Translations under genes and position numbers: made by a program
In this document: piece after piece, positions 10,385 to 21,307 of the stretch
Position numbering within the stretch: position 1 is the stretch's first letter
Layout: each line of letters opens with the position of its first letter
DNA from: Plenodomus lindquistii
Lineage: Eukaryota; Ascomycota; Dothideomycetes; Pleosporales; Leptosphaeriaceae
NCBI GenBank assembly: GCA_025504975.1
Contig: JANUWI010000003.1
Span: 1,674,001 to 1,738,000 of the forward strand
Direction of reading: 5' to 3'
Length of the DNA stretch: 64,000 nt
The notes under the pieces: generated by a model
What the model was told of the DNA's origin: nothing
Database searches by the model: none
Seen by the model: the letters and a program-made list of their open reading frames with translations, nothing else

Positions 10385-13300
10385 TCACGCCGCTCCATTA
10401 GAATCCGCTGCACAAACCAGACATGACAACGCCCCCTGCGCTACCCCAGCCACAACCTCACCACCACCACCCTCACCACCCTTCTCCAAACAAGCCTTGT
10501 GCCACAAATGCCTACACGCAAACAATACCAGCTGTCCCCCTCCCTTATCATCTATCCCCTCTATTCCCGCCTCACTAGGTCGCTTCCCCTTGCCCTTGTC
10601 ACTCCAATCCTCACTCCCCCCACCACTCCTCTTCCGACCTCCCTCTCTCTTCTCCCACGTCTCCCAAATTTCACCTCCAGCACCAGGCCCCCACGTCCTC
10701 TTTTTGCACCCCTCGCACACTTGTCCTCGCGGCCTCCATCCGCGTATGCGCCGCTCATTAATCTCTGCAACGTGCGCAAAGGACTCGCGGTCTAAGAAGC
10801 GGTTTGCCAGACTGAGAATGGTCTCTTCAAAGGTGTAGGCTGCAAAAATTTCGGCGAGAACGGAACGCAAGTGTGATAGGGAAGGGGAGTAGGTATGTGA
10901 TGCGCGGGTGAGGAAGCAGCGGAGGATTCGCAAAAAGGAGGGGTTGGACTGTGCGTGGGATTGTGTCTGTGTGTGACGGAATGGAGGGCGGGTGTTGGAA
11001 TTGGAAGTCGTTGGGGCTTTTTGCTTGGCGGGCGGGATAGTAGTGGATGTTAAGAGGGCGGAAAAGGTGTGTTGGACAGAGGAACGAAGCGTGGAGACAA
11101 TGTGCGCAGCTTCTATGGTGTCGGAGCTGCCACGTTGAGCAGAGTCAATGGCCGAATCGAAATCTTCAACTGCGGTCGAGGTTTGGCGAATGAGGCGGAC
11201 GGCTGTGTCGACGAGTTCTAGCCATAGGAGCTCGTCGAGAGCAAGCTCAGATTCTTGCACTTGATCATAAGCAGATTTCCGGCGATCGACGAGGCTTTGA
11301 TCTGCAGAGCGCGTCTGTCCCTGACAAAGCCATATGCCCACTTTGATATACTTTTGAATGTCTTTGACAAGGTCGTGTATAGCTTCGTCCGAATTGGCGA
11401 CATCGGGCGTGTCTGCAGCAGCAGCAATGAGACCTGTAAGAGCAGTCTCCAAGGTTCCCAAATGCTTCACTAGTCGGTTCATAGCATCTTGGACTAGGCC
11501 GTCGCGAGCCATGAGCACCACTGCTGCATCAATGGCGCCACCCTTTTCCAGGGCGGGTAGAACCGGCTCAAGTCGTAAATCTCCCGACTTTAGCAGGCTG
11601 ACAAAGTCTGCCACGTGCGAGCTGTTGTACGTGCACAAGAGTTGCACGTATTGCTCTGTAAAGTGGGGCGGTAGCGAGCTAACATTTGAGTCTTGTGCTT
11701 GCTCGGGTTCTATCAGGGCTTGCAGATATCGGTACTGTGCATCTGCATCATTGTGTAGAGCCTCCAGGACAGTCTCCAAGAGTTCTGGCGCGTACTGCCT
11801 GATTGTAAGCGCGGTTTGCGCTGCATCGATCCCAGCAAGCTCGGCCGCTCGATTGGTAATGACGGCTTTAATGTCGTTGGTTTGCTTATTGGTCAACCCT
11901 TTACTTGGTCTGAGAAGATCCACAATGCAGTCAAATACGGCATGTATATCTTCCACGTCGTGGAGATACGTCTCGATTAGCTTGGCATATTGCTGTGCGC
12001 CTCGGTAGACCGACCTGAGTACACGATGGAACCCTGCCTGCTCAAACAATGGCACCAGACTCGATGGATTGGGCGGATGGTACATTGACAACAAGTACTC
12101 TACAGAGAGTTGGCAATCTTCCTTGATCGTCTCGGTCGGATAGTCGCAGAGGCCCACCAACACCTTGTGCAAAGAGATGCCTGGGAGCATGATGTGTTGA
12201 GGGTACTTGGGCAGATTTCGCGCAACAAACATGTAAAAGTAAATGACATCTTCGGGATCAAAATTCTCCGGCATCATGATGCCAAAGAGAATATTGATAA
12301 TGTATTGGCGCGTTGGCGTAAGAGCTGAGCCATGTTGGACGCTGTTGATGGTATCGCCGTTGGCTGCATCTTGCTCGCCGTTGAGAAAGCCATCTTCAAA
12401 GGCTTCGTTGAGCATGCTCATAAAACTCGACGCATCAAAGTCTAGGACGAGTTGTAAATAGGGAAACGGCGGCTCAGTCTCCCCGTCATTTCGCGTCAAG
12501 ATGACGGTTCCTGAGCCTCGAGGCCATTCGAGATTTTTGCCAGAAAACAAGAAGCGGTACACGTCTTTTTTTGCGCTAAACGCCTGATCATCTTCCATTA
12601 AGACGCCGCCGGGGTATACACGTCCTGTAAAGGTGTAGGCCAGATATGGGAAAATTTTCTTGGCCGATGTCAGGTAAATGTTTTCGCGCTCGTCCACGTC
12701 AAAATCGACGAGCTTGATGAGCTCCAGTATGTTGGTGAGCGGAGTAATGTAGTCGCGGAGAGCACGCGTCCAGACATGGATCAGGGCGTCGTATAGTACA
12801 TATTGCTGACACAACATTGTGACTTGGTTAATATCCATGGTGTCGGTATTAAGGAGACAAATCATTTCCTCTAGCCGGGTGGCGCGGTTGGCCGATGCAT
12901 AAAAGGTGATGAGCTCCTTAAGAACGTTGGGCGGTACGTCGGTGATCTCCCCGTCCAGAATATATGGCTCCAACGTCTCGAAAAACGCCTTTTCCGCAGA
13001 TGCTTCTTCAAAGGCGTCAAAGACGTCCTCGAACAAAAAGTCCAGTTCCTTCATGGCATACAAGGCCGTAAAGACGACTTTTGCAAGCTCTTCAAAGCGC
13101 TGCTCCCGAGACTCAGAATCTCGGTCATCGTTGCGTGCAAAGGTATATTTCATCGATGCCGTAACCATTTCAATCAGCTTCTCTTGGACAAGGGCATGCC
13201 GTGCCGCGTCGTCTTCGGGGAGGCCAACCGTCAGCTTGTCTGCGTCGCCTAGATAGTACGACGTGGCAAGATCAATGGCTGCAATATAGTCTCCATCCTC

Positions 13301-15262
13301 CATCAATGCCAGCAGTCGATCTGCCCAGTTTGACAGGGTACCAATGGAAACATCGTCAAAACCCAACAAGAACATTCGTCCCTTGTATGCACGAAAACTC
13401 ATATAAAAGGCATCTGCTACAACACCATGCATTGAGCTGTCATTTTCGTCCAACTGCTCAATGGCAGTCTTGAGCTGGCGCGAAAAGAGATCCGAGTGGT
13501 AAATGTGCTTTTGCAACAAATCAAACGAATCCGTCATTCGTAGATTCGTGTCTTCTAGAATGACTAGGCGTTGGCTGATTGTGAGCACACCCAGCACTGA
13601 CCGACTGAGCCATTGCACACCCACAATGGCCTCTTCAGCCTTCCATCGACTTCGAGGTGAAAAGGAAAGCTCGGTTGGCTTCTCCTTTTCCAAGGGTGGC
13701 GCAACAGTGGCGTCAACATCGAGAATTGTCAAGACGTTGGACCACGAATACGCAAGCTTCGTCTTGGACACGGGCTTGAAAGCGTCGGTCGAGGGGTTCT
13801 TTAGCTTTACAGCTGGAAACCACGCCAAGCAACCGCTCAGTGTGCCATGCGGAGCGACATCTTTTGGGCGGGGCGCCTTGTGCTGTGTCTGGGCAACAGG
13901 AGTCGTAGACACAATGACCAAGAGATATGGCGTCAGCAAGGCAGTCAGCCCCATGTCATCAGTGGGTTGCTCTACATTGCCCAGGGGCAATGGAGCAAAC
14001 GCAAGCACCGAGCTTGGTTTTCGGGGCTTTTCCGTAGACTTGAGTGAGAGTGGATATCGCCCGAGAATGCGAGTAGTCTTGACGGTCCGCGCAATTGCTC
14101 CCAAACCACGAGTTGCAAGATGCGAAAAAGCCATGCCCGCATCGTCAGCTGACACGAGCGCTGTATGGCGGGTGCCCAAGAAGCCAATATGAAGAATTGC
14201 AGCTCCCGACACATGGCCATCCGTCTTTTTCTCGTCCAAAGTCGCTCGGTCCAGGGGGGAAATGTGGAGAAAAGGCTTCGCTGGCTTGCCGAGTTCCCAA
14301 GTGAATACGTGACCAGTTGCATGCCCACCAGCTACAGTCGAATGATCGGCAGATGTTGCAAGCGCAGTGACGGCACCACACTCGACGGCTAAAATCACAG
14401 TTAGCCACAGAGTCTACTCGTAGAATCGATTCGCACATGCCTAGTGTGCCTGGCCCAATAATTGACTTGAGTACTTGCTGATAGTCAAAAACTAATATGA
14501 AGCCTTTTGACGTGCCAATGACCAAGGAGACGGTGACATTGAGACATGTAGGCCGGCCAAAGTTGCGCTTGCCCACTTCAGAAAAGACTTGAGCGGAAAT
14601 CTTCTTTAGCTTGGTCCACCGTACAACCTCCCACGGTGCTTGTGGGGTATCTGCTCCATCGCCGAAGCCATTTGCGAGTTGCCTGAATACAAGATTGCTG
14701 GACAAGGAAGACTGCCGCGAGTGTGCCGACAAAAAGGCTGGCGATTGTACGCGAGGTGAGGCGAGTGGTGATGGCGATAGGCGGGAGGAGAAGCGGCGTT
14801 CAAAGGGCTGGAGAGAGGTTGGCCGGTGCGGTCGTAGCGAACCATGTGAGGCAGGTATGCTGCTTCCTGGGGATGATAGCCTGGACCCCTATATGGATTA
14901 GAAGTGGCGGGCATTGGTTCACGTCTACGGCGTACCTGGATAGAAGGCGTGTCGTCTGGTATGGAAACCGACTGTGGACTGTCTGGCCGCTCAATTCGAG
15001 GTTGAAATGACGCCTCCGACGCCGACTCGTCTTGTTGCTGCTCAAGGGGAATGCTCCTCTTTCTCGCAAACGTGAAGCCGACCTGGTCGCTGCCTATAGA
15101 TGGCAAGTCTTGAGCATCTTGGTCTTTGAATCTTGGCTCATCATCCGCCTCTTGTGCTAGCTCGTCTGCTACATGGTTGGCGCCTTGCCCGACATTCATC
15201 TCATCCGCGTGGTCGTCGTCATTGTGAGCGCTCGAGTGGCTCTCTCCCGAATCTGAGCTCAT
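10385..15262 (-). CDS. VPS8: CORVET tethering subunit Vps8
   Basis: Vps8 is the Rab5-binding subunit of the CORVET complex, which tethers early endosomes. Exons 15262-14936, 14888-14441 and 14388-10385 give 1592 aa. Residues 1-230 are acidic then Ser/Arg-rich and disordered. The block TPQAPWEVVRWTKLKKI opens the WD40-like propeller (about 235-600) with IGTSKGFILVFDYQQ and the junction GPGTL/AVECGAV. The central Vps8 domain (SDLFSRQLKTAIEQLDENDS, then DVSIGTLSNWADRLLALMED) leads into a long alpha-solenoid. The last 110 residues hold a RING-like finger: CEGC, then LFACRHLWHKAC, then CLVC. Intron 1 is GT-AG (47 nt, TTCTAATCC branch site). Intron 2 has a GC donor, forced by frame and conservation. 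The upstream neighbour is divergent. Confidence 0.95.
14389..14440 (-). other. GC-AG intron of VPS8
   Basis: 52-nt intron with donor CTAG/GCATGT and acceptor TTTTAG, and a CTAAC branch-like site 11 nt before the acceptor. Splicing here gives GPGTL-A-VECGAV, matching the conserved Vps8 run. The only nearby GT (4 nt downstream) would shift the frame. Confidence 0.8.
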
Positions 15263-15661
15263 GAGGCTCGATTTCTACCCAGCATCCCTTTATGCAATCA
15301 TGTGACGAACAGAGTGGGTGCGTCTATGTCATGTCGTGGACAGGTACGTCGAGGTAGGCAGCCGCGGGGGTGCTCGGGTGTGGTAAGGTAGCTGTCGATG
15401 TTTGCTCTTGAGCGATCAGAACCGGTGACTGGTGGCTGAGACTTTGGCAGATGACGGCTCTCGCAGCGCACGCGGTGGATTAGGCGATTACAAGTTATGA
15501 TCGAGTATGCGCCGCGTGCATGTTGTTGAAGCCCACGCGCCATTGCCGGTACCCTAGAAACACCAAGAGGTCCAAGCTCGGGACGTCATGTTCAAGATTG
15601 CTGGTCACGCTGGTCTACAGGCTTCCTTTACTATACATAGCACACACAATCATACACGTCC
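15263..15661. other. shared divergent promoter, VPS8 / GPALPP gene
   Basis: About 400 bp between two divergent start codons, so both promoters must lie here. No long repeat or small gene is visible. Confidence 0.5.
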
Positions 15662-16603
15662 ATGATGCCTATTGGGCCAACGCTACCTCCCCACCTCGCC
15701 AAAAGAAGTCGCGACGACGACGACGATGATCGCGCATCAAGCCCCGACTCGAGCGATAAGCGCCGCCGCGTCCAAGGCCCGGCACCTCCGCCGTCCACGA
15801 CACCACCCAAGCGCACCGTAGGCCCTTTGCTCCCGCCAAATCTCAAGTCGCATGATAGTGACTCGGACGACCAAGACGTCGGCCCTGCGCCACCACAGGA
15901 CGCAAAGCCTGCGCGTGTAGTCGGCCCAGCGCCGCCGCCTGCGCCGCTCGACCAACGACGCCCAAATCCCGCCCATGACGACTCCTCCGACAGCAGCGAC
16001 GACGACGACTTTGGCCCAGCGCCACCTCCCGCCCATGGCGCATGTGACACGAGCAGTCCACCTCCCACCAAATCCGCCTTTGATACCGACCCCCATTTCA
16101 ACCAAGCCCCCAAGCGCGCCCAACGCGATGAATGGATGACGCTGCCCCCAACCCAAGATGACCTCGCCGCACGCATGGACCCCACCAAGATGCGCGCGCG
16201 CAAATTCAACTCGGGCAAGAGCGCACCAGGCGGCGGCGCAATGAGCAGTGCCTGGACCGAGACGCCTGAGCAAAAGCTCAAGCGCCTGCAAAACGAAGCC
16301 CTGGGTATCGCTGCGCCCGCCAACGCGCCTGCTGCGACCACAGAGTCCAAGCGCAGCAAAGACGAGGAAAGGCGCGCGCGCAAGATGAAGGAAAAGATTG
16401 ATGCGGCACGGGGCAAGAGCCTCGTGGAACAGCACAAGGAAAAAGGCGAGGGCAAAGAAAAGGAAGATGATCCGAGTAAACGTGCCTTTGATTATGAAAA
16501 GGACATGGCGGTTAGTGGGACGGTAAATCACAAGCAGCGAAGGGAAATGTTGAACAAGTCAAAAGGCTTTGGTGACAGGTTTAGCGGCGGGAGTTTCTTG
16601 TAG
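15662..16603 (+). CDS. GPALPP motif protein (DUF3752)
   Basis: Single exon, 313 aa. The N-terminal 140 residues repeat a short GPxxPP unit, seen as GPTLPP, GPAPPP, GPLLPP, GPAPPQ, GPAPPP and GPAPPP. The units alternate with acidic Asp/Ser runs, the layout of human GPALPP1. The middle has the conserved DEWMTLPP. The C-terminal half is a charged Lys/Glu-rich helix (KRSKDEERRARKMKEKIDAA), ending in the conserved NHKQRREMLNKSKGFGDRFS of DUF3752. The composition implies a mostly disordered nuclear protein. The family's role is poorly known, with links to RNA processing suggested elsewhere. Two tandem ATGs (15662, 15665) are possible starts. Divergent from VPS8 with a compact shared promoter. Confidence 0.9.
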   Translation: MMPIGPTLPPHLAKRSRDDDDDDRASSPDSSDKRRRVQGPAPPPSTTPPKRTVGPLLPPNLKSHDSDSDDQDVGPAPPQDAKPARVVGPAPPPAPLDQRRPNPAHDDSSDSSDDDDFGPAPPPAHGACDTSSPPPTKSAFDTDPHFNQAPKRAQRDEWMTLPPTQDDLAARMDPTKMRARKFNSGKSAPGGGAMSSAWTETPEQKLKRLQNEALGIAAPANAPAATTESKRSKDEERRARKMKEKIDAARGKSLVEQHKEKGEGKEKEDDPSKRAFDYEKDMAVSGTVNHKQRREMLNKSKGFGDRFSGGSFL

Positions 16604-17701
16604 CTTGAATGGAGGATTCCATGCTTGACAATGCTATATGCGAGATAATTCGAAGCCCACATCTCGCCTTGCAAAGTCGAGACGACAGCCGCTATTTGAC
16701 CCATGTGGTGGAAAACGCACATTATGCTCCATTCCCAGGCTCGCCTTGTCTGCTAGTTTTGCTCAGTTCATGTCTACCCGACTCAGGTAGATAATCATCG
16801 AAACAGCGTTGATAGCTGTCACGTGACGGTGTCATCATATCCATAGCGATTAGCAGGGGCCTATAGCTCCCCACTAGAGGGTGCTCCTCTCTCAGCTTTT
16901 GACCGCCGTACAACCATTCGATCATATTAGTTTCCTTTGAAGGCAAAGATTTCCTTTCAAAAAGGGCCACGATGCTCTCTTCTTGTTGTGTACTCGGCAT
17001 TAATTTGTCTCCAGACTTGTTATGTTATATTTCGCTCTGGCTTTGGCGGTCAAGGAAATCCTAAACGTGACCACGGCAACTTCACATGTGCCCGGTCCTG
17101 GGCGGGTTCTTCGGAAACGCGAGAGATGTGTTGGGCGACGAGTCAGTTGGTACCCAAGCTCTGAGCACCAGAATTTTTATATATGCACCACGGCAATCCT
17201 CGCAATCACCGGTCACAACATGTGGTGACATGTACAATTAACACTGTCGGCAAAAAGAGCAAAGCAAACCTGGTACCTGGGTAATGACGGCAAGTCAATA
17301 GATCCGTTCCCGTTTGCACAATAGATAAGAAACTAATCCAGTTGGCCAGAACAACCAATGATCCTTGTCCAACGGCTGCGTGGTTCGTCCACGACTCGAC
17401 GGAAGCCAGGGTGTAGTCACTCGGTCTAACTCTATGCGAAGAATCTGCGCCGAATTTTCCAATACAACCCTCATTATTACTGGTTCAAACGTATACCCGA
17501 AATGCTCCAAGCAGTACCAAGCAACGTAATAGAAAACCCTGGCAGTCTGCCAAATAACGTTGCAGGGGCTGAGTCGTCATCTCCACGAGTACAATCCTGC
17601 GAGTTGGTGGAGCGTTTCTTTTGTGTACCTACCATGCGTTGCTACATTTGACACTTACTTGCCAGCGTTTCTTTTTTCATTGCTCTTACCCCACATTAGA
17701 T
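16604..17701. other. intergenic, 1.1 kb
   Basis: Holds the GPALPP 3' UTR and the mannosyltransferase promoter. A 92-codon open frame on the minus strand (16722-17000, starting MPSTQQEESIVALFERK) has protein-like composition but no recognisable family. I leave it unannotated. No RNA gene or repeat seen. Confidence 0.4.
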
Positions 17702-19241
17702 ATGCTGGTCAGTCCGGCACGGCTGACGTCTTGCCCGCGAGTGGCTCTGCTCACATGCCTGGTCCTTTCCACGACCCTGTTCTCCTTTCTCACACATGGC
17801 GATGCGCCATTTCTCACCCACTTTGGCTACGACGAGCACAGAGCCGAATACAAGGCTTTTGCTGCAGAAATCCTTCCCTTTTGGAAAGAGCTTGCCAAAT
17901 CTCTAGAAGATGCGCGACCAACATGCGCGCGAATTTCTATACCAGAAGAGCCCATGTCGGCCGAAGATCGAGAGTGGGAACCGCTCAAGAAGAAAACAAG
18001 GCCAGAAAGACTACACTTGACATTGCAAGTTGAGACGAGTCTAATGGAAGCACATTATCGAATGAAGGTTGCTGCAAAACGACTTGGTCCGACTTTGCCA
18101 GTGGGACGGGGTAGAGGCATTGTTACAACTGCAAATGTCGATCAATTTCCCGTGCTACTCGTCTCTCTTCGAATGCTCCGCAAAACGAAATGTACTCTTC
18201 CCGTCCAAGTCTTTGTTGGCGATGTCGACGAGTATGAGCAAGTACAGTCCTTGTGCGAGGGCGTGCTGCAAACACTTGGTGCGACTTGTCATGTCGTCTC
18301 TGATCTGTATTCAAGAGCCGCAGCCGTCACCCCAAGTCGCTATCAGTTCAAGATCTTTGCCATTTTTCTTTCAACGTTTCAACACGTCTTATTTTTGGAT
18401 ACAGACTCCATGGCTGCACAAGACCCCACCATGCTTTTCAACGTACGTCTCGACTCTTGTTACATGTACCACACTGACTTGTGACGTATAGTCCTCTCCA
18501 TATACCACTCATGGCCTCGTTACGTGGCCAGACTTTTATAGTAATACTGCATCAGCCAGCTTCTACAACATTGCCGGCATTCCAGTCCCTCCCATTACTC
18601 GCGGATCAGAATCGGGCCAGCTCCTACTCAACAAGGACCTTCATCGCGAAAGCCTACTCATGATGATTTACTACAACTACTTTGGACCAGACTACTATTA
18701 TGCGCTGCAAGCTCAGGGCGGCCCAGGCCAAGGCGACAAGGAAACCTTTGTCGCTGCTGCCCTCGCCGTCAACGCACCAGTATATGCAGTCAAGACACCA
18801 GTCCGCGCACTAGGTTTCCACCGAGCATCTCAATTCATCTTTGCTGGCGCTGCCCAGGCCGATCCAATACAAGACGCACGATATGATGCCCCAGCTCCAA
18901 GCCGCCTACTCCCCAATTACCAATGGAGCAAAAACGACAAGATTGGCGCCGAAACGCCCGAAGCATCAAAACCAAGAGCCTTTTTTGTGCACACGGTTTC
19001 TGATCATTCAAAGATTAATCCTAACAAGGTGCTTCGGACGGGCGGCAAGGCGTGGGAGGCAGACGGCAAGCAGCATCGCATTTGGGGCGAGGAAAAGTCG
19101 TTGTTGGAAGTATTTGGATATGATGTGGAGAAGAGAATGTGGGAGTGTGTTGGGATAGAGGCGTGTAGGTTGGATGCAGAATTGTGTAGAGACGTAAAGA
19201 GTTATTTCGAGGCAGTGTTTGGAACGAGGTTGACGATTTAG
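17702..19241 (+). CDS. alpha-1,2-mannosyltransferase, Mnn2/Mnn5 type (Golgi)
   Basis: Exons 17702-18442 and 18492-19241, 496 aa; 49-nt GT-AG intron. A signal-anchor lies at residues 10-32 (RVALLTCLVLSTTLFSFLTH), as in type II Golgi glycosyltransferases. Family landmarks: GRGIVTTANVDQFPVLLVSL, then RYQFKIFAIFLSTFQHVLFL followed at once by the DxD metal site (DTDSMAAQDP), then TWPDFY, GSESGQLLLNK, and GQGDKETFVAAAL. Mnn2/Mnn5 proteins add alpha-1,2-mannose branches to N-glycan outer chains with GDP-mannose; filamentous fungi carry several paralogues, so the exact acceptor is open. I start at 17702 because it places the hydrophobic anchor near the N-terminus; an in-frame ATG at 17621 would push it inward. 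Convergent with the HET gene, 262 bp apart. Confidence 0.88.
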
Positions 19242-19503
19242 ATTCATAAGAATACAGCCCATCTTGCTGACATGTCGTATGAATGCTCACGTTGAAGCGA
19301 GCTATATAGTCGAAATTGTGTTGAGCCATCACCAGCAAAGTACAAAGATAATCTTTCCCGAGTCAAATCATGCGGTCTAGACAGCAAAGCAGGAATCTAA
19401 TACCACATTTTCAAGAGGTACGTTACGTAGAGGTTTCAGAATGGTTTCCCCGAGTGTAACCTAGCATCATATTTTAAATGTCCATATCCACAAACTGTCC
19501 CTG

Positions 19504-20847
19504 TTATGCAGCGTCGACTCCATGGGCGGCAAAAGCAGCATAAGCGCGTGGTTTGGGCGCCTGCACATCCACTCCAGTGTTGCCTCGCTCAAGGTGCAAC
19601 CTCCGGAGTAGGTTTTTGTCTGGTACCTTCTTGCAAAGGTACATTTGTCGATAATCCGAGGCTTGTATATACGTGTGCCACATTCTTCTGCGAACAAGAC
19701 CGAAGCTCCCCTGCCGAAGGAGCAAGTCAGGAGCACCCCGTCTACCCCTGTGGCATCGTCGAACGACTATGCCGACGCTTTCGGTAGTCCGCTTGTTATG
19801 CGACTCATCTGCCCATCGTATCATGACGACGAAAAATTCTTCAAGACTATCCTCCTTGAATGATAATGAAAATATTGGTAACTCAAGTTTCACGCCGATG
19901 CTTGTGAGGACAATTTCGCCAGTGTGCGACGATTGCACATCGCCACAGCCGTAGAACTCTGATGGTTTGGCAGCAAAGATTGATAAGCCGCCCTGGTAGT
20001 CGTGTTCCATGCAAGAATGTCCCTCGTCGTCCTTCTCTGTCACGTGGTTATTCGAAGCCACCCATGCAAAGACGCTGCAATCAGAACTGTCTGCCAGCAC
20101 CTCTTGTTGCAGTCGTGAGAATGCCTTTTGTCCCCCTTCGCCGTATAAAAGTGGCATGTTGACGTCGAAAAGACCCATGAGGCAGTAAGCCATGTCTTCT
20201 GCTCTCGTCGTTTTACGTGATGCAGCCCAACTCATACGTGTTGCCACGCTATAGTCACTCAACTTGTTCCCTGGATCAAAAGCATCATGATCGATTCCAG
20301 TGATTCGCGCAATCTTGGGCTCCAGATATGTTACGTCGCCAATGAAGACCCAGTCCCGAATAAAGAAATGCAACGTGTCGGGCGCGAGGAGCTCTTGTAA
20401 CGTCCAACCCCGCGTGAACCATCTCGCTTTTGCCAGCTTCTCTTCCTCAACGTAGTTCCTCACCCGTCTTTTTCGTTCATCAACAAAAGGCTCGGGCACG
20501 TTTGCGAGTACACTAATATCGTCCAGATAGGCATAGCAAATCTCAGCTAGCTTGTACCAGTGGAACATGCTATTGATCGATTCGCTCAATTCCGCCGATG
20601 ACGATTTGTCAATGCAACACGTGTCTACCCAAACATACTCGAGTCCATCACGCAGCGCTTGCATGGCGGCAAGGCGGATCTTCTGATAGCCTGCCATGTG
20701 CTTGAGCTCCAATGGTCGAGCATGGCGCACGTCTTCAAAGGTGACTTCCTCCGCACCCAATGTGTGCGACAATATCGCGTACTTGGGGAGCTGCGAGTCG
20801 TCGATAAAGGAGTGGAGTTGTAGAGTCGTGGCATTGATAAGGCGCAT
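19504..20847 (-). CDS. HET-domain protein (heterokaryon incompatibility type)
   Basis: Single exon, 447 aa. It begins exactly as many HET proteins do (MRLINATTLQLHSFIDDSQL, then PKYAILSHTLG, then EVTFEDV). The other HET signatures follow: YVWVDTCCIDKSSSAELSES near residue 95, MFHWYKLAEICYAYLDD, WFTRGWTLQELLAP, MSWAASRKTTRAEDMAYCL, and MPLLYGEGGQKAFSRLQQEV. HET domains trigger cell death on non-self recognition in heterokaryons; how this one is activated is unknown. No NACHT, ankyrin or WD repeats follow; the C-terminal 170 residues are non-conserved and Arg-rich near 370-390, so the tail may be degenerate or may contain an unrecognised intron. No partner gene such as a patatin or NLR is adjacent. 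Confidence 0.88.
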   Translation of the reverse strand: MRLINATTLQLHSFIDDSQLPKYAILSHTLGAEEVTFEDVRHARPLELKHMAGYQKIRLAAMQALRDGLEYVWVDTCCIDKSSSAELSESINSMFHWYKLAEICYAYLDDISVLANVPEPFVDERKRRVRNYVEEEKLAKARWFTRGWTLQELLAPDTLHFFIRDWVFIGDVTYLEPKIARITGIDHDAFDPGNKLSDYSVATRMSWAASRKTTRAEDMAYCLMGLFDVNMPLLYGEGGQKAFSRLQQEVLADSSDCSVFAWVASNNHVTEKDDEGHSCMEHDYQGGLSIFAAKPSEFYGCGDVQSSHTGEIVLTSIGVKLELPIFSLSFKEDSLEEFFVVMIRWADESHNKRTTESVGIVVRRCHRGRRGAPDLLLRQGSFGLVRRRMWHTYIQASDYRQMYLCKKVPDKNLLRRLHLERGNTGVDVQAPKPRAYAAFAAHGVDAA

Positions 20848-21307
20848 TGTGACGAGCGGTGACAGTAAATGTGATGGATGCTACCGTGCGCGGCGGGACA
20901 TTCAGGCAACCATATTTGGGCTGCATGGAGGGGTATCGTGGCTTGACTGAATAGCTGGGACACACAAGGCTAGGGCTTGACAAGGAAATGTCTCGGCATG
21001 AGAGCAATCTGTAAAAAGCTCATGCAAATTATTCGTCGTAGACTTAATGATGATATTGCAAGGAAGTCAATCCACGACAGCGAATACAAAAATTGTAGGC
21101 GCCACAGGATCGTCAGGATGATTGTTATAATCGATTACCACAACAACAGCATTTTCCAACAACGCCTTATAAGTACGGAGCGCCTATATAATGAAATAAG
21201 AAACAAAAAAGTACCGAGGAAAAGTGGACATGTGCTTGTAGAAGAATAGCTAAATAGTCATGTAAGAACAGGAAACTTTGGCTGTACCGCTCAGGTCTTC
21301 ACCACCA
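20848..21307. other. intergenic, HET promoter / aquaporin 3' end
   Basis: About 460 bp. AT-rich from 21040 to 21250. It carries the upstream region of the HET gene and the aquaporin 3' UTR. No other feature seen. Confidence 0.45.

Noticed and set aside
14606..14935. Continuation of VPS8 exon 1 to its in-frame stop
   Set aside because: Splicing at 14936/14888 gives the conserved Vps8 N-terminus; the read-through frame does not.
15631..16531. Two long minus-strand frames opposite the GPALPP gene
   Set aside because: Antisense shadows of a GC-rich, repetitive coding exon.
16722..17000. 92-codon minus-strand frame
   Set aside because: Plausible composition but no family, no splice context and no conservation evidence.
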